Shown: piece after piece, positions 14,715-23,861 of the stretch | Numbering within the stretch: the stretch's first letter is position 1 | Layout of the letters: every line of letters begins with the position of its first letter | NCBI GenBank assembly: GCA_965216155.1 | Contig: CBDCFD010000005.1 | Span: forward strand, 310,001 to 374,000 | Direction of reading: 5' to 3' | Source: CATOSP01 sp965216155 | GTDB taxonomy: Bacteria; Chloroflexota; Dehalococcoidia; Lucifugimonadales; UBA3495 | Length of the DNA: 64,000 bases | Notes under the pieces: model-generated | Database searches by the model: none | Told to the model about the DNA's origin: nothing | What the model saw: only the letters and a program-made list of their open reading frames with translations | Program-made: the position numbers and the translations under genes

Positions 14715-14877
14715 CTCATGCCGTCCTTTAGCCGGTAGTCGTTAGTCTTTCCCGGTGATTCGACGAAGGCGTCTGTGATGGGTAAGAGAATACCATATTT
14801 GGATAGCTCCAGGTACCTTGGGTCGAATAAAATGGCGCCCTTGAAGCCATCGCGACTCGGCAAAGCGAACTCGGCAA

Positions 14878-15577
14878 TTGTCGTTAGTAAGTAAAGCTTT
14901 CGCCAGCGGTCTTATCCGGGACGGTTTACGCTTACTCCCGGGGTGCACGGGGAGAGGCCAATCGCCGGCGCCGGTCGCTTGGCTCTTGCTCCTTTCCCTG
15001 TTGGTGTTGTTGAACACGCCCGTGTTTATCGCGCTGACCACGGGAATGGACCAGTACAGTTTCTTCACCATGGACCCGGTGGCTCAACGTCCCTACCCCA
15101 CCGTGTTGTCCCTGATTGTAAACGTCTCTCTCGCCGTGTTGGCTTGCGCTCTGTACCGCTTCATTTGGCAGTGGGAGTCGATCTTTATCGAAGGGGCTGG
15201 GAACCGTTCAAGCGCACCTCAGTTGCCATCGGGGTACCCGTGTTTCTCGCAATGGCCCCGTCGTTGCTGATGTGCAACACGGGTAGAAAGCCATACTACG
15301 TTATTGTTGGTGTGCTGATGACCGGGTCCCTTTGCATCATTAGCTCCCTCCGCTATCCCGAGCTGAGGCTAGACGCGCACTTGGCCAGGTTCTGTTTTGT
15401 ACAGCCACAGGTTGCATTCTCGTGCTGCTGGCTCTGGCGATAACCGGGATGCTGTTCTTTTACTTCATCGAACAGATTCCGGCCAGCAGCAACTTCGCCT
15501 GGCAATTGGACTATAAGTGGAGTGATCTCGGATATGGACCCGATGGATTTCCTCAACGCCAACGAGATGGCCTGTTA
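14878..15577 (+). pseudogene. Decayed membrane-protein gene, interrupted by the IS element
   Basis: Three successive plus-strand frames make one plausible hydrophobic protein. Frame 1 (14878 to about 15215) holds LLLLSLLVLLNTPVFIALTTG and VSLAVLACALYRFIWQWE. Frame 3 (about 15215-15400) holds VPVFLAMAPSLLMCNTG and YYVIVGVLMTGSLCIISSL. Frame 2 (about 15410 on) holds LALAITGMLFFYFIEQIPAS. At least two frameshifts separate them, and the IS element then cuts frame 2 near its end. The bases after the IS give only a few more codons before a stop. I do not recognise the family; it looks like a polytopic transporter or glycosyltransferase-like protein. Confidence 0.6.
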
Positions 15578-16466
15578 GGGCGTGTTTGCAAACTCGAATG
15601 GCAGGGTTAAACTGAATCGAACCGGTTGAAGAAAGGGGTGAGATGTGTGGGACTAGGGGATTTAACGGATGAACAGTGGCGGCGGCTGACGCCGTTGTTG
15701 CCAGCCCGGAAGCCAAGCACCGGGCGTCCCGGCAAAGACCATCGCACAATAATCAACGGCATCTTGTGGGTGCTGCGCACTGGGGCTCCCTGGCGGGACC
15801 TGCCGGAGAGATATGGCCCTTGGCGTACGGTGGCCAGCCGGTTTTATCGGTGGCGCAAGCAGGGGGTGTGGGACCGGCTCCCGGCTGAGGTACAGCAGCA
15901 GTCCGATGCTGCTGGGCAGATAGAGTGGGAAGTCCATTATGTGGACGGCACCGTCGTGCGGGCGCATCAGCACGCCGCCGGCGCAAAAAAAGGGGGGAGG
16001 AGACCAGGCGTTAGGCCGCTCCCGGGGAGGTTTCGGAACGAAAGTCCATGTACGGGTGGAGGGCCGGGGCAAGCCGGTGGCTTTCGTCCTGACCCCGGGG
16101 CAGCGGCATGAGGCCAGCGTGTTCGAAGAGTTGATGACCCGGGGGGTGGTGAAAAGACCGGGGAGCGGCCGTCCCCGTATCCGGCCCCGGAGGGTCTGTG
16201 GCGATAAAGGTTACAGCAGCCGCAAGATTCGCTCCTATCTCCGGCGGCGTGGAATTCGCTGCACCATGCCACCGAAAAGTAACGAGCGGCGCAATGGTCC
16301 CTTCGACCGGGTCCTGTACCGTACACGCAACTTGGTGGAACGGGCCATCAACCGTCTCAAGCAGTTCCGGAGGATCGCCACCCGGTACGAAAAGCAGGCT
16401 GAGAACTACTTGGCAATGCTGCACATCGGATCGATTCTACTCTGGATATAGTTTGCAAACACGCCC
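15578..16466 (+). mobile_element. IS5-family insertion sequence (IS427-like), 889 bp
   Basis: Perfect 17-bp terminal inverted repeats GGGCGTGTTTGCAAACT (15578-15594) and its complement (16450-16466) bound a two-frame DDE transposase. A TA dinucleotide flanks each end, consistent with a 2-bp target duplication. Both ends and the transposase look intact, so the copy may be active. Confidence 0.9.
15638..16451 (+). CDS. IS5-family DDE transposase, expressed through a frameshift
   Basis: The first frame (to 16111) begins LTDEQWRRLTPLLPARK and supplies the first catalytic Asp in HYVDGTVVRAH. The second frame, open from 15939, carries GGFGTKVHVRVEGRGKPVAF, the second Asp in VCGDKGYSS, and the catalytic Glu in NLVERAINRLKQFRRIATRYEK. 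The frames join at the run A7 (15985-15991) then G6 (15992-15997), where a net +1 change of frame restores the usual AGAKKGGGDQALGRSRGG. A slippery A/G run at this place is normal for two-frame IS5-group elements, so programmed slippage is more likely than damage. The likely start is GTG at 15638 behind GAAAGG. Confidence 0.88.
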
Positions 16467-16513
16467 TAGTATTACAACGACGGTTGGGATGATTAGGCTA
16501 GGTAATACCGGAT

Positions 16514-17263
16514 ATGACCACCATCCATACTATCGAAGACCTGATTAGGCTGCTAGACGAAAAGCCAGAGTGGGTCGAGGCTTTGCGAGACCGGCTGCTG
16601 ACCGGGGAACTTATCGAATTGCCCGAGAAATTCGCTAATTTTGCGGCGGCTACAACTGAACGGTTGGATGGGATGGACGCCCGGATTGACCAGTTTAGGG
16701 CGGAGGTAGACGCACGGTTCGACCAAGTGGACCAGCGGTTCGACCAAGTAGACGCACGGTTTGGCCAAGTGGATGCAAGATCCGATCAAATCATTGCGGA
16801 CATGAATGCAAGGTTCAACCGGATTGAGGTTATTCTCGGCCCCCTCCGGGGCGCTCACGCCAGGGATGCGGCCATCAGAAAAGCGAACATTATCGCCCGG
16901 CGTGCAGGTTTAAGACGGGTCCGCAATCTCAGCCAGGACGATCTTCAGGACCTGGCCGACAGCGCGGACACATCGCAATTGGCGGCCAACGAATCGGACA
17001 GCTTCCTGGAGGCCGACCTGGTCGTCGAGGCCAAAGACTCGCAGGGAGAGACTGTCTTCATTGCGGTGGAAATCTCCTACACCGTCAACGGCAGAGACAC
17101 CACCAGAGCCATTCGTAACGCAAGGTTGCTGAGGTCATTCACCGGCCGGGAAGCATCCGCTTTCGTCGCGAGTATTTACAAGGACGACCGGGTGCAGGGC
17201 AGCATAGACGCCGGAGATGTGGTCTGGTTTGAACTGGAACCCCGCGACCTGGAAGTAGACTGA
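16514..17263 (+). CDS. Coiled-coil protein with nuclease-like C-terminal domain
   Basis: The 249-residue protein has three parts. Residues 1-50 are helical (EDLIRLLDEKPEWVEALRDRLL). Residues 55-105 form a coiled coil with seven-residue repeats of the form DARFDQV (FDQVDQRFDQVDARFGQVDA). The C-terminal ~120 residues contain ESDSFLEADLVVEAKDSQGE and FIAVEISYTVNGRDTTRAIR. The D...(V)E-I-S arrangement after a conserved ALEAD-like motif resembles a restriction-endonuclease-type fold, but I cannot confirm catalytic residues. Similar proteins of unknown function occur in cyanobacteria and Chloroflexi. It starts 48 bp after the IS element, and the IS right end may affect its transcription. Confidence 0.65.
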   Translation: MTTIHTIEDLIRLLDEKPEWVEALRDRLLTGELIELPEKFANFAAATTERLDGMDARIDQFRAEVDARFDQVDQRFDQVDARFGQVDARSDQIIADMNARFNRIEVILGPLRGAHARDAAIRKANIIARRAGLRRVRNLSQDDLQDLADSADTSQLAANESDSFLEADLVVEAKDSQGETVFIAVEISYTVNGRDTTRAIRNARLLRSFTGREASAFVASIYKDDRVQGSIDAGDVVWFELEPRDLEVD

Positions 17264-17310
17264 CCTCTTCCGGGCAACAATGTCAGAAGAATTGCACGAA
17301 TGAAGGTGCG

Positions 17311-18444
17311 TTACGTATCTGTAACCTCCTCTTCCTCCGGCGTGTCGCTCTCTTCTTTCTCTTCCGGCGGATTCCATTCCTGGACGAAGTACACCACCAT
17401 ATCCTTGCCCATAGCCACGAGAGGCGGGCCGAGGATGATTCCCCATATCCCGAAGTGTTGGCTGGCTATGATTACAATCACGATTACCGCGATGGGATGC
17501 AGCTTTAGGGCGTTTCCCTGGATGCGCGGGACCAGGACGACGTTCTCCACAAGCTGGATTATCAAGTAGAGCAGAATCACCCAGAGCGCTTTTTGCGGCT
17601 CCGTGGCCAGGGTCACCAGAACGCCGATGGCCCCTCCAATCCAGGGGCCGATGATGGGTATCATCTCGGTTATGCCCGCGACTATGCCCAGGAAAATCGC
17701 GTAAGGCACTCCCAACAGCAGCAGCCCTACGGCTACGATGGAGCCGACCACCAATGCCAGGGTGAGTTGCCCTCGGATGTACGAACCTAAAGTCCGGTTC
17801 ATAATGTCCAGCATGGCCCGCAGGTGCGTGTGCATCGCGGATGGAAAGGGGGCGCACACGGCCGAGTTAATCGCGCCGGAGTCTTTCATCAGGTAAAAGA
17901 CCAGTATCGGAAGCGTGGCCAGACCTACGATGAGGCTGAAGGTGCTGGAAACTACGCCAAACGTCTTCTCGAGCGCAGACCAGGCCACCCCAACAAGGAT
18001 GTTCCCGACATTGCCCAATTCCTTCTCTATGTTCTGTTTTAATTCCTCTGGAATCCTGTCGGAGTAGACCGCGATCCAGGTTTCTACGGAAAGGCGAGCG
18101 GCATTGAAAAACCGCGGGAATTCTTCGATGAATGCGCTGGCTTCCCGGACCATTGGAGGAATGACGGACAGCAATACCCCGGCAAACGCTCCAAGGGCAA
18201 CGATGAATACAATCATGATGGCGGTGACCCGGCTCAGGTCGGGATGACGCCTGCGCCAGGGCATCCCCCACTCCAGCAACTTGACCACGGGCAAGAGGGT
18301 GTACGCAATAACCGCGCTGAGGCCAATCGTCAGGAGGACGTTGCCCAACAAGTACAGCACAACCAGCGTGACAATTATGGCCGCCCCGGTTGCCAGCAGA
18401 AGGAGGCGTTTGTGCCGTATAGAAGGAGCCATTTGTGCCTGCAT
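17311..18444 (-). CDS. AI-2E family transporter / PerM-like permease
   Basis: The 377-residue integral membrane protein has the hallmark AI-2E layout: two N-terminal helix pairs (LLLLATGAAIIVTLVVLYLL, VLLTIGLSAVIAYTLLPVVK), a soluble insert (about 100-200), and a C-terminal helix bundle with YIRGQLTLALVVGSIVAVGL, GITEMIPIIGPWIGGAIGVL and ILGPPLVAMGKDM. GxLTEMIPxxGP-type text is the family signature. Family members export autoinducer-2 or act as Na+/H+ antiporters; the substrate here is unknown. I chose MQAQMAPSIRHKR at 18444, because the longer frame would overlap the upstream gene. The extreme C-terminus is acidic (EEKEESDTPEEEE). Confidence 0.85.
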   Translation of the reverse strand: MQAQMAPSIRHKRLLLLATGAAIIVTLVVLYLLGNVLLTIGLSAVIAYTLLPVVKLLEWGMPWRRRHPDLSRVTAIMIVFIVALGAFAGVLLSVIPPMVREASAFIEEFPRFFNAARLSVETWIAVYSDRIPEELKQNIEKELGNVGNILVGVAWSALEKTFGVVSSTFSLIVGLATLPILVFYLMKDSGAINSAVCAPFPSAMHTHLRAMLDIMNRTLGSYIRGQLTLALVVGSIVAVGLLLLGVPYAIFLGIVAGITEMIPIIGPWIGGAIGVLVTLATEPQKALWVILLYLIIQLVENVVLVPRIQGNALKLHPIAVIVIVIIASQHFGIWGIILGPPLVAMGKDMVVYFVQEWNPPEEKEESDTPEEEEVTDT

Positions 18445-18559
18445 TATCCACCAAGGAGACGAGATTGCACAGAGCGGAAGGCGGCTGCTTCGCCGGCCGG
18501 GTCGAAAGGGGACCCTGGGGTATCGCCCGGGCAGACGCCGCGGGGAAGGGATGGGCGGG

Positions 18560-20096
18560 TTAGCGGCTGCGCAGGTACAGGGGAGCAATGAGTTGGTCTA
18601 CCGGGACGAATCCGTCGGTGAGCAAGATGGGGTTTTCCAGGCGATACCAACGGTCAAATATGTCCTGGGGCATGAAGCGGCTTACCGGGGTTCCCCGCCC
18701 GGACTTCCTGTTGGCCCGATCCAGATCTTCGGCGTTGATGGCCTGGTCCGTGCCTACAACAACGTAGGTGACGTTCGAACGCGAATCTTCTTCCCAAAGG
18801 TCTTCGTCCTGCAAAATATATATGTGGTCAAAGGTGCGGGACAGAGTGTGAACGTAGGCCCGCAGGAACCGCCCGCTATTTAAGTTGTCAACGATGTTGA
18901 CGACGAATAGCCCCCCTGGAGCCAGCAGTTCTTTCACCTGCTGGTTGAATTCCAGGGTGGTGAGGTGGTAGGGGATGGAAAAGTCGTTGAAAGCGTCTCC
19001 GGCAATCATGGCGTATTTGCCTTTGGGCAGATCGGGAATCTTCATTCGGGCGTCGAGGTTGTAGGTAACGATGGACGTGGTCTGGGGCAGTCCCAGATAG
19101 GAGTGGGCCACCTGGGTAACCACTGGGTCTATCTCAATGACTTCTACGGCGGCATCGGGATACTCCATTTCAATCAAGCGGGGCATAGTATATCCGCCGC
19201 CGCCGATAAAGAGGGTATCGAAGCTATCGATCCGGACGTACTGGAGCGCGGCCAGGTCGGCGGTCACTTTTTCGTACCCGTAGACCAGAAAAGACGGGTC
19301 ATCCATGGCGACGTAGCTGTGCAGCAGTTGGTCCAGGGTGAGGACACGGTGTCCTTCTATTTGACGCTCCCTGACCTTGATGCAGAAGTAGTTGCTTTCC
19401 TCTTGGCAGTCCGAGTCCATCCAACCCAAGGCAAGGCTCAGACTGGTGAACAGGGCTGCCATAACTAGCGCCGCCAGGGCGGGCAGCCGGAAGCGCACCT
19501 TCCAGAGGTCGCCGAGGAGGAGGGCCATTCCAAACAGAAAGATTGCCACCGCCAGGACGATGGGCCGGGTGCCAATCCACTGGATTAAGACGAACCCGGT
19601 GAGGAAGACCCCCCAGGATGGACCCGGCGGTGGACACCGCGTAGAACCGCCCCACCACGTTGCCGCTCTTGGCCAACTTCCGCAGGTGGAGCTTTATGAC
19701 CACCGGCGTCACCATTCCCAGAATGAGGCTGACGGGAAGGAACAGGACGGCGGTAAGGGCCACAATGCGCAAGATGATTGGCAATGGAGCGAAGGCTCCC
19801 GCCACGACTTCTATCAGGGGCAAGATGATGACGGCGAAGACGCCCGCCCCCAGCAGAATCAGGCCAAGAGTGGTGCGGGAAGGGAAGCGGTCGGCGGTAA
19901 GCCCGCCTAAGTAGTTACCGGCGTTAATGCCGGCGAGCACTACGCCGATTATGCTGGTCCAGGTGTAGAGCGAAACCCCAATGACCGGGGCCAGGATGCG
20001 GCCGGCGACTATCTCCAGGATAAGGCTACAAGCGCTGGCGGCAAAGACGATGAGATAGGGGGCGGCCAAATGGACTAATGCCAAGCGAGGTTTCAT
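18560..20096 (-). CDS. Membrane-fused spermidine-synthase-like methyltransferase (one frameshift)
   Basis: Two overlapping frames make one fused protein. The upstream frame (20096 to about 19610) is a polytopic membrane domain (LILEIVAGRILAPVIGVSL, YLGGLTADRFPSRTTLGLIL, GRFYAVSTAGSILG). The downstream frame (to 18560) continues with membrane segments and then an SAM-binding Rossmann domain: DTLFIGGGGYTMPRLIEM, VEVIEIDPVV and AMIAGDAFNDFSIPYH. Removing one base from the C6 run at 19609-19614 (plus strand) restores the expected SILGVFLTGFVLIQWIG. So this is either a consensus error or a recent inactivation. Family members are annotated as fused MFS/spermidine synthase; the true reaction is unproven. 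Confidence 0.78.
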
Positions 20097-20663
20097 TTTC
20101 GGAAAGTTGTCCTCAAGGCAGGACCAATCCGGGGCCTGATTCCGGCGGGTTGGGAGCCGGGCGGGCGCCGGAAGAGGCCGCTATCCCCCGCCGCAGTCAG
20201 ACCGCACCAGAATACCGTCATGGGCAAATGGAGGTTGGGCGTTTCGCCGAAGGCCAGCCACACCCGCGGGCGAGTCTGGCTCGGGTGTTTGTAGACGTGA
20301 GGCAGGCCGCCGATGGTGGTATTCCAAATCCGGTCTGCCTGTACTGTCATCCGGATATATCCCGGCAAAGCTCCAGGGACGAATCGAGGTTTCGTACACA
20401 AATGGCCGCGTGGGAAACCGCAGAAGCGTCCGTGTCCCAATCTCCGGGCAATTTGCCTCAACCCAGTGCTGGGCCAGTATAGCCATGCTAAGCCTCGGCC
20501 TAATTCTTGTCAAAGCGGCCGGCTCCAACACTGGTAGGCCGATGCTTGACGCGAATTGGAGCTTAATCTACACTTTGGCGGGGTGCCAGGCCAGCCGAAG
20601 CGCCCAACACCGGCAACTGGCCGGGCCCACGTATTTTAGCTCAGGATATAGGGTGAAAGGCCG
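20097..20663. other. Intergenic region with the apt promoter; no recognised gene
   Basis: Between divergent genes. Minus-strand frames of about 115-120 codons exist here but overlap one another, lack good ribosome-binding sites and match nothing I know. Text such as RIWNTTIGGLPHVYKHPSQT hints at a decayed gene, but I cannot support it. The right third carries a plus-strand promoter at 20546-20574. Confidence 0.45.
20546..20574 (+). promoter_or_regulatory. Sigma-70-type promoter for apt
   Basis: TTGACG (20546-20551) and TACACT (20569-20574) with exact 17-bp spacing. The leader to apt would be about 83 nt. Confidence 0.6.
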
Positions 20664-21176
20664 ATGGAGCTAAAGGCCTTTATCCGGGACATCCCCGACT
20701 TTCCGGAACCAGGGATTCTCTTCCGGGACATTACTCCCCTGCTACGGAGTCCACAAGCGTTCAGCCATGTGATCGAATGGTTCGCCAGCCGGTTCCAGAA
20801 CGACGCGTTCGATACCATCGTGGCGATCGAGTCCCGGGGGTTCCTCTTCGGCGCCCCGCTGGCCCATCAACTGGGGAAGCCCATTGTGCCAGTCCGTAAG
20901 CCCGGCAAGCTGCCTGCGGCCACCCACTCTACCGAGTATTCGTTGGAGTACGGCCAGAACATCATGGAGATGCACCAGGATAGCATCCGCCCAGGCGAGA
21001 GAGTCCTGGTGCTGGACGACCTGCTGGCCACTGGGGGTACTCTGGCTGCCGCGGCGAGGCTGGTGGAGATGTCTGGCGGGATCGTAAGCGCCATCGGTGT
21101 CGTGATCGAGTTGACCGATCTGGCAGGGCGGAATTCCCTGGGAGCCTACGACGTGTTTTCGCTGGTCGTATATTGA
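20664..21176 (+). CDS. apt: Adenine phosphoribosyltransferase
   Basis: Apt salvages adenine with PRPP to make AMP in the cytoplasm. The 170-residue length is standard. Recognisable blocks are IPDFPEPGILFRDITPLL (residues 10-27), AIESRGFLFGAPLA, PVRKPGKLP, and the PRPP-binding VLVLDDLLATGGT (about 113-125). GIPDFP here reads DIPDFP, a harmless variant. The start MELKAFIRDIPDFPEPG fits the family. A promoter lies 90 bp upstream; the next gene follows after 40 bp and could be cotranscribed. Confidence 0.94.
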   Translation: MELKAFIRDIPDFPEPGILFRDITPLLRSPQAFSHVIEWFASRFQNDAFDTIVAIESRGFLFGAPLAHQLGKPIVPVRKPGKLPAATHSTEYSLEYGQNIMEMHQDSIRPGERVLVLDDLLATGGTLAAAARLVEMSGGIVSAIGVVIELTDLAGRNSLGAYDVFSLVVY

Positions 21177-21216
21177 TATACGGCCCAATATATAAAATGT
21201 TACGAAGGAGTAGCAG

Positions 21217-22086
21217 ATGGCAAGCAGTGTAACTGTTGGCAACGTTGAGATCATTCCCGTTCTCGACATGATCCCACCGTCGAGAGAACCCACAATGATG
21301 TTCCCGGACACCTCCCCCGACGACTGGGCCGGGCATCAGGACGCACTGGAAAACGGACAACTCCAGCTCTACTACGGCTGCTGGGTGGTCCGCTCCCAGG
21401 GAACGACAATCCTCGTTGACACGGGTATGGGGCCGGGGCCTCACCCGGACCGGGGCAACGTGGAGGGCGAACTGTTCGAGCGGCTGCGGGACGTTCTGGT
21501 CCCCGCCGACCGGCGCAACAACACCAACGTTGGCCCCTCCGACGAGGTCAACATTGTTGTCCATACTCACCTGCACGGCGACCACGTGGGTTGGAACCTG
21601 CGGTACTCCGGTGGGATGCCCGCCCCGTATTTCCGACGGGCCAGGTACCTGGTGCCAAAGGCCGACTGGGACCACTTCACCGCTCCCGAAGTCCTTCCCA
21701 CTGCTCCCCACGTGGAGCGCCAGGTGATGCCGCTGCGCCGGCTGCGCAAGATGGACCTGGTTGAAGGGGAGTACAATATCACCGACGAGGTGAGCACCTT
21801 ACCGACCCCCGGACATACTCCAGGGCATCAAGCGATCCTCATAGCCTCCCAGGGCGAGAAGGCTATGATCGTGGGCGATGTGCTGCATAACAAGGCTCAG
21901 GTTTCAGAGGCCGATTGGTGCGCCGGAGTCGACATAGACAAGGACGCCAGCCGTAAGAGCCGCTCCAACCTGTTGGACCTTGCCGAGCAGGAGTCTTACG
22001 TGATTGCCGCAGGCCACTTTACCCCCGGCGACCACCTCGGGAAGGTAGTCCGTCTGGAAGGCCGGCGCTACTGGCAGGCCGTGTAA
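21217..22086 (+). CDS. Metallo-beta-lactamase-fold hydrolase (lactonase/MPH-like)
   Basis: The 289-residue enzyme has the dinuclear zinc set: HTHLHGDHVGWN (HxHxDH, about residues 112-123), TPGHTPGHQ (about 192), GDVLHNKAQVSE (Asp about 213), and AAGHF (about 268). The wide spacing and the THLHxDHVGWN text match the quorum-quenching lactonase / methyl-parathion-hydrolase group. No signal peptide, so cytoplasmic. The substrate is unknown. A frameshifted paralogue with the same opening (SVTVGNVEI versus TLTVGNVEI) and ending (VVRIEGRRYWQGV) lies at 36660-37516. AGGAG precedes the ATG. Confidence 0.88.
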   Translation: MASSVTVGNVEIIPVLDMIPPSREPTMMFPDTSPDDWAGHQDALENGQLQLYYGCWVVRSQGTTILVDTGMGPGPHPDRGNVEGELFERLRDVLVPADRRNNTNVGPSDEVNIVVHTHLHGDHVGWNLRYSGGMPAPYFRRARYLVPKADWDHFTAPEVLPTAPHVERQVMPLRRLRKMDLVEGEYNITDEVSTLPTPGHTPGHQAILIASQGEKAMIVGDVLHNKAQVSEADWCAGVDIDKDASRKSRSNLLDLAEQESYVIAAGHFTPGDHLGKVVRLEGRRYWQAV

Positions 22087-22087
22087 A

Positions 22088-22175
22088 CCAGTGGTCAGGA
22101 GCCAGTGGGCAGTACCTGGCCTCCTGCCACTGACCACTAACCACTAACCACTAACCATTGAGCACCGGCAACCAC
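22088..22175. repeat. CAGTGGTCAG/CCACTAAC-type simple repeat tract
   Basis: Tandem variants of CCACTAAC (CCACTGACCACTAACCACTA) and the inverted CAGTGGTCAGGAGCCAGTGGG can fold back. Related tracts occur at 61124-61275 and 61838-61905, always between genes. Confidence 0.65.
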
Positions 22176-22204
22176 CGGCAACCGACGACTCAAAAGGACA
22201 GCCA

Positions 22205-22957
22205 TTGACGACCGACGATAGCTCAGAACACGACTCCGGCGATTTGCGCCAGGCGGCGGCGGATTTCCGCATCCTTTACTATGGACACGAGGCTGACCCA
22301 GGGCCGCCACCTGCCATGGCCGAGTTGGCGCCGGAGGTGATGGACCTGGTGGACCAGGTGGTCTATGGAGAGATTTACAACCGCTCCGGACTTAACCTCC
22401 AGACCCGCAGCCTCTGTACCATCGCTGCCATTACCGTGCTGGGGCACAGCCCGCAACTCCTCCGCAGGCACATTCAGGGCGCCCTGAACATCGGCGTTAC
22501 TAAGGAGGAGATCAGTGAGACCATCGCCCAGATGGTCTTCTATGGGGGGATGCCCGCGGCGGTGAACGCTTTCCGGGTGGCCAAAGAGACCTTCGATGAA
22601 CTCGGCGGCTTCCAGCCCCCACCTCCCCCACCACAGGCGTCTCACCGGGTGGTCCCCGGCGGTCCGCCCGTCTCGGGAATCCAAAATAGGAGCGCCAACG
22701 ATGAGGTTAGGATTCATCGGAACCGGCAATATGGGCAACCCGATGGCGGCCAACCTGATCCGGGCCGGCCACCAGCTAACAGTCCACGACCTGCGCCGCG
22801 AGGCCGCAACCAACCTCCTGGAGATGGGCGCAGAGTGGGCGGACAGCCCCAAAGACGCGGTCCCGGGCAACGAGGTGGTTTTAACTTCCCTTCCCGTCCC
22901 CCGGGACGTCGAGGTAGTGGTCCTGGGAGAGGGGGGAATTCTGGAAGGCGCAGATGA
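22205..22957 (+). CDS. Carboxymuconolactone decarboxylase-like protein with displaced stop
   Basis: Residues 1-140 form an all-helical CMD/AhpD-like domain: DLVDQVVYGEIYNRSGLNLQ, RSLCTIAAITVLGHSPQL, HIQGALNIGVTKEEISETIA and FYGGMPAAVNAFRVAKE. The CxxC of AhpD is absent, so the gamma-CMD type is more likely than a peroxidase. After GGFQPPPPPP the frame runs on 257 bases inside the next gene as a Pro/Gly/Arg-rich tail, which is not credible. A different frame stops at 22689, just before the next start. So a base was probably gained or lost in the C-rich run near 22615-22630. Starts with TTG behind AAAGGACAG. Confidence 0.75.
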   Translation: MTTDDSSEHDSGDLRQAAADFRILYYGHEADPGPPPAMAELAPEVMDLVDQVVYGEIYNRSGLNLQTRSLCTIAAITVLGHSPQLLRRHIQGALNIGVTKEEISETIAQMVFYGGMPAAVNAFRVAKETFDELGGFQPPPPPPQASHRVVPGGPPVSGIQNRSANDEVRIHRNRQYGQPDGGQPDPGRPPANSPRPAPRGRNQPPGDGRRVGGQPQRRGPGQRGGFNFPSRPPGRRGSGPGRGGNSGRRR

Positions 22958-23597
22958 TGGCTCGGTCTACGTAGACCTCTCCACCAACTCGCCCACGGTG
23001 ATCCGCCGCATACACGAGATATGCGCGGCAAGGGGAGTGACGGTGTTGGATGCTCCGGTAAGCGGAGGCACCTACGGCGCCGAGGCGGGGACCCTTGCCG
23101 TAATGGTCGGGGGAGACGAACAGGTATTCAACAAGGTGAAACCGGCCCTGGACGCCATCGGCAGTCATGTGGTCTATTGCGGAGACATCGGCAGCGGGTC
23201 GGTCTGCAAGATTTGCAATAACCTTCTCAGCATGGGCATCGGCGTGCTGCTGTCGGAAGCGCTGACCATGGGAGTCAAGGCCGGGGTTGACTTGGGAGTG
23301 CTGGCCGACGTGATCGCCAATAGCTCCGGGGGTTGCCGCCGGCTGACCGAGAAGTTCCCCCGGTTCCTCTTTCAGGGCAACTTCGAACCCGGTTTCGCAA
23401 CAGCCCTGGCCGCCAAAGACGTTCGCCTGGCCACCGACCTGGGCCGTGAGTTAGGCGTGCCCATGGACCTGGCCAACCTGGTTGACCAACGCCATGTCGA
23501 GGCTATGTTCCGTGGCTGGGGCGCGGAGGACTCGGACGCGGTAGCGCGCATTCAGGAAGAAAAGGCCGGCGTGCAGTTGAGGCTGCACGGGGTGTAA
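22701..23597 (+). CDS. NAD(P)-dependent beta-hydroxyacid dehydrogenase (3-hydroxyisobutyrate dehydrogenase family)
   Basis: The 298-residue enzyme starts MRLGFIGTGNMGNPMAANL, a Rossmann GxGxMG motif with a following Arg pair (DLRREA) that suggests NADP preference. It has the substrate-binding DAPVSGGTYGAEAG (about residues 118-131) and the catalytic Lys in KICNNLLSMG (about 171). These are the 3-HIBDH/tartronate-semialdehyde reductase hallmarks. The start is fixed by AGGAG 11 nt upstream; a longer frame through the CMD gene has no such site. Substrate unknown. Together with the two upstream genes it may form a small catabolic operon. Confidence 0.87.
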   Translation: MRLGFIGTGNMGNPMAANLIRAGHQLTVHDLRREAATNLLEMGAEWADSPKDAVPGNEVVLTSLPVPRDVEVVVLGEGGILEGADDGSVYVDLSTNSPTVIRRIHEICAARGVTVLDAPVSGGTYGAEAGTLAVMVGGDEQVFNKVKPALDAIGSHVVYCGDIGSGSVCKICNNLLSMGIGVLLSEALTMGVKAGVDLGVLADVIANSSGGCRRLTEKFPRFLFQGNFEPGFATALAAKDVRLATDLGRELGVPMDLANLVDQRHVEAMFRGWGAEDSDAVARIQEEKAGVQLRLHGV

Positions 23598-23699
23598 AGC
23601 GCTATGGCGATCCTCCGCTGTCCCTCCAGAAGTCGAGTTGTACTCAAGTTTAGTCTCGCCGGCCCAAACCGTTGAACCCCTGCCGTGGTAGCCTCGGCG

Positions 23700-23792
23700 A
23701 GAGCCGGAACCCAGAAATCGCAGCCGCAGGCAACCTTGCTTGTGAAGTGAGATCATGAATTCCGGCGTCGTGCCGGAATGACGAGGTTCCCG
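23700..23792. repeat. REP-like palindromic elements
   Basis: GAGCCGGAACCCAG near 23701 and ATTCCGGCGTCGTGCCGGAAT followed by GACGAGG near 23759-23786 are variants of the element at 9366 and 33752. Confidence 0.6.
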
Positions 23793-23861
23793 CGTGGACA
23801 TGGATTCGTGTTTGCTCCCAGCCCACGGACGTTCTGAAGCCTAGCTCAGGGCACTCCCATA

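Noticed and set aside
15985..15997. Transposase frameshift as evidence of a dead IS
   Set aside because: The break falls exactly on an A7G6 run, both frames carry the catalytic residues, and the ends are perfect; programmed slippage is typical of this IS group.
20097..20531. A minus-strand gene of about 120 codons upstream of apt
   Set aside because: Two frames compete, neither has a ribosome-binding site or recognisable motif, and the apt promoter lies next to it.
22205..22600. CMD-like protein as a third selenoprotein (AhpD-like)
   Set aside because: There is no in-frame TGA, and the family CxxC position is not occupied by Cys or a stop.
22630..22957. Pro/Gly/Arg-rich tail of the CMD-like protein as a real fused domain
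   Set aside because: The tail lies entirely inside the next gene in another frame and its composition is that of an off-frame reading.
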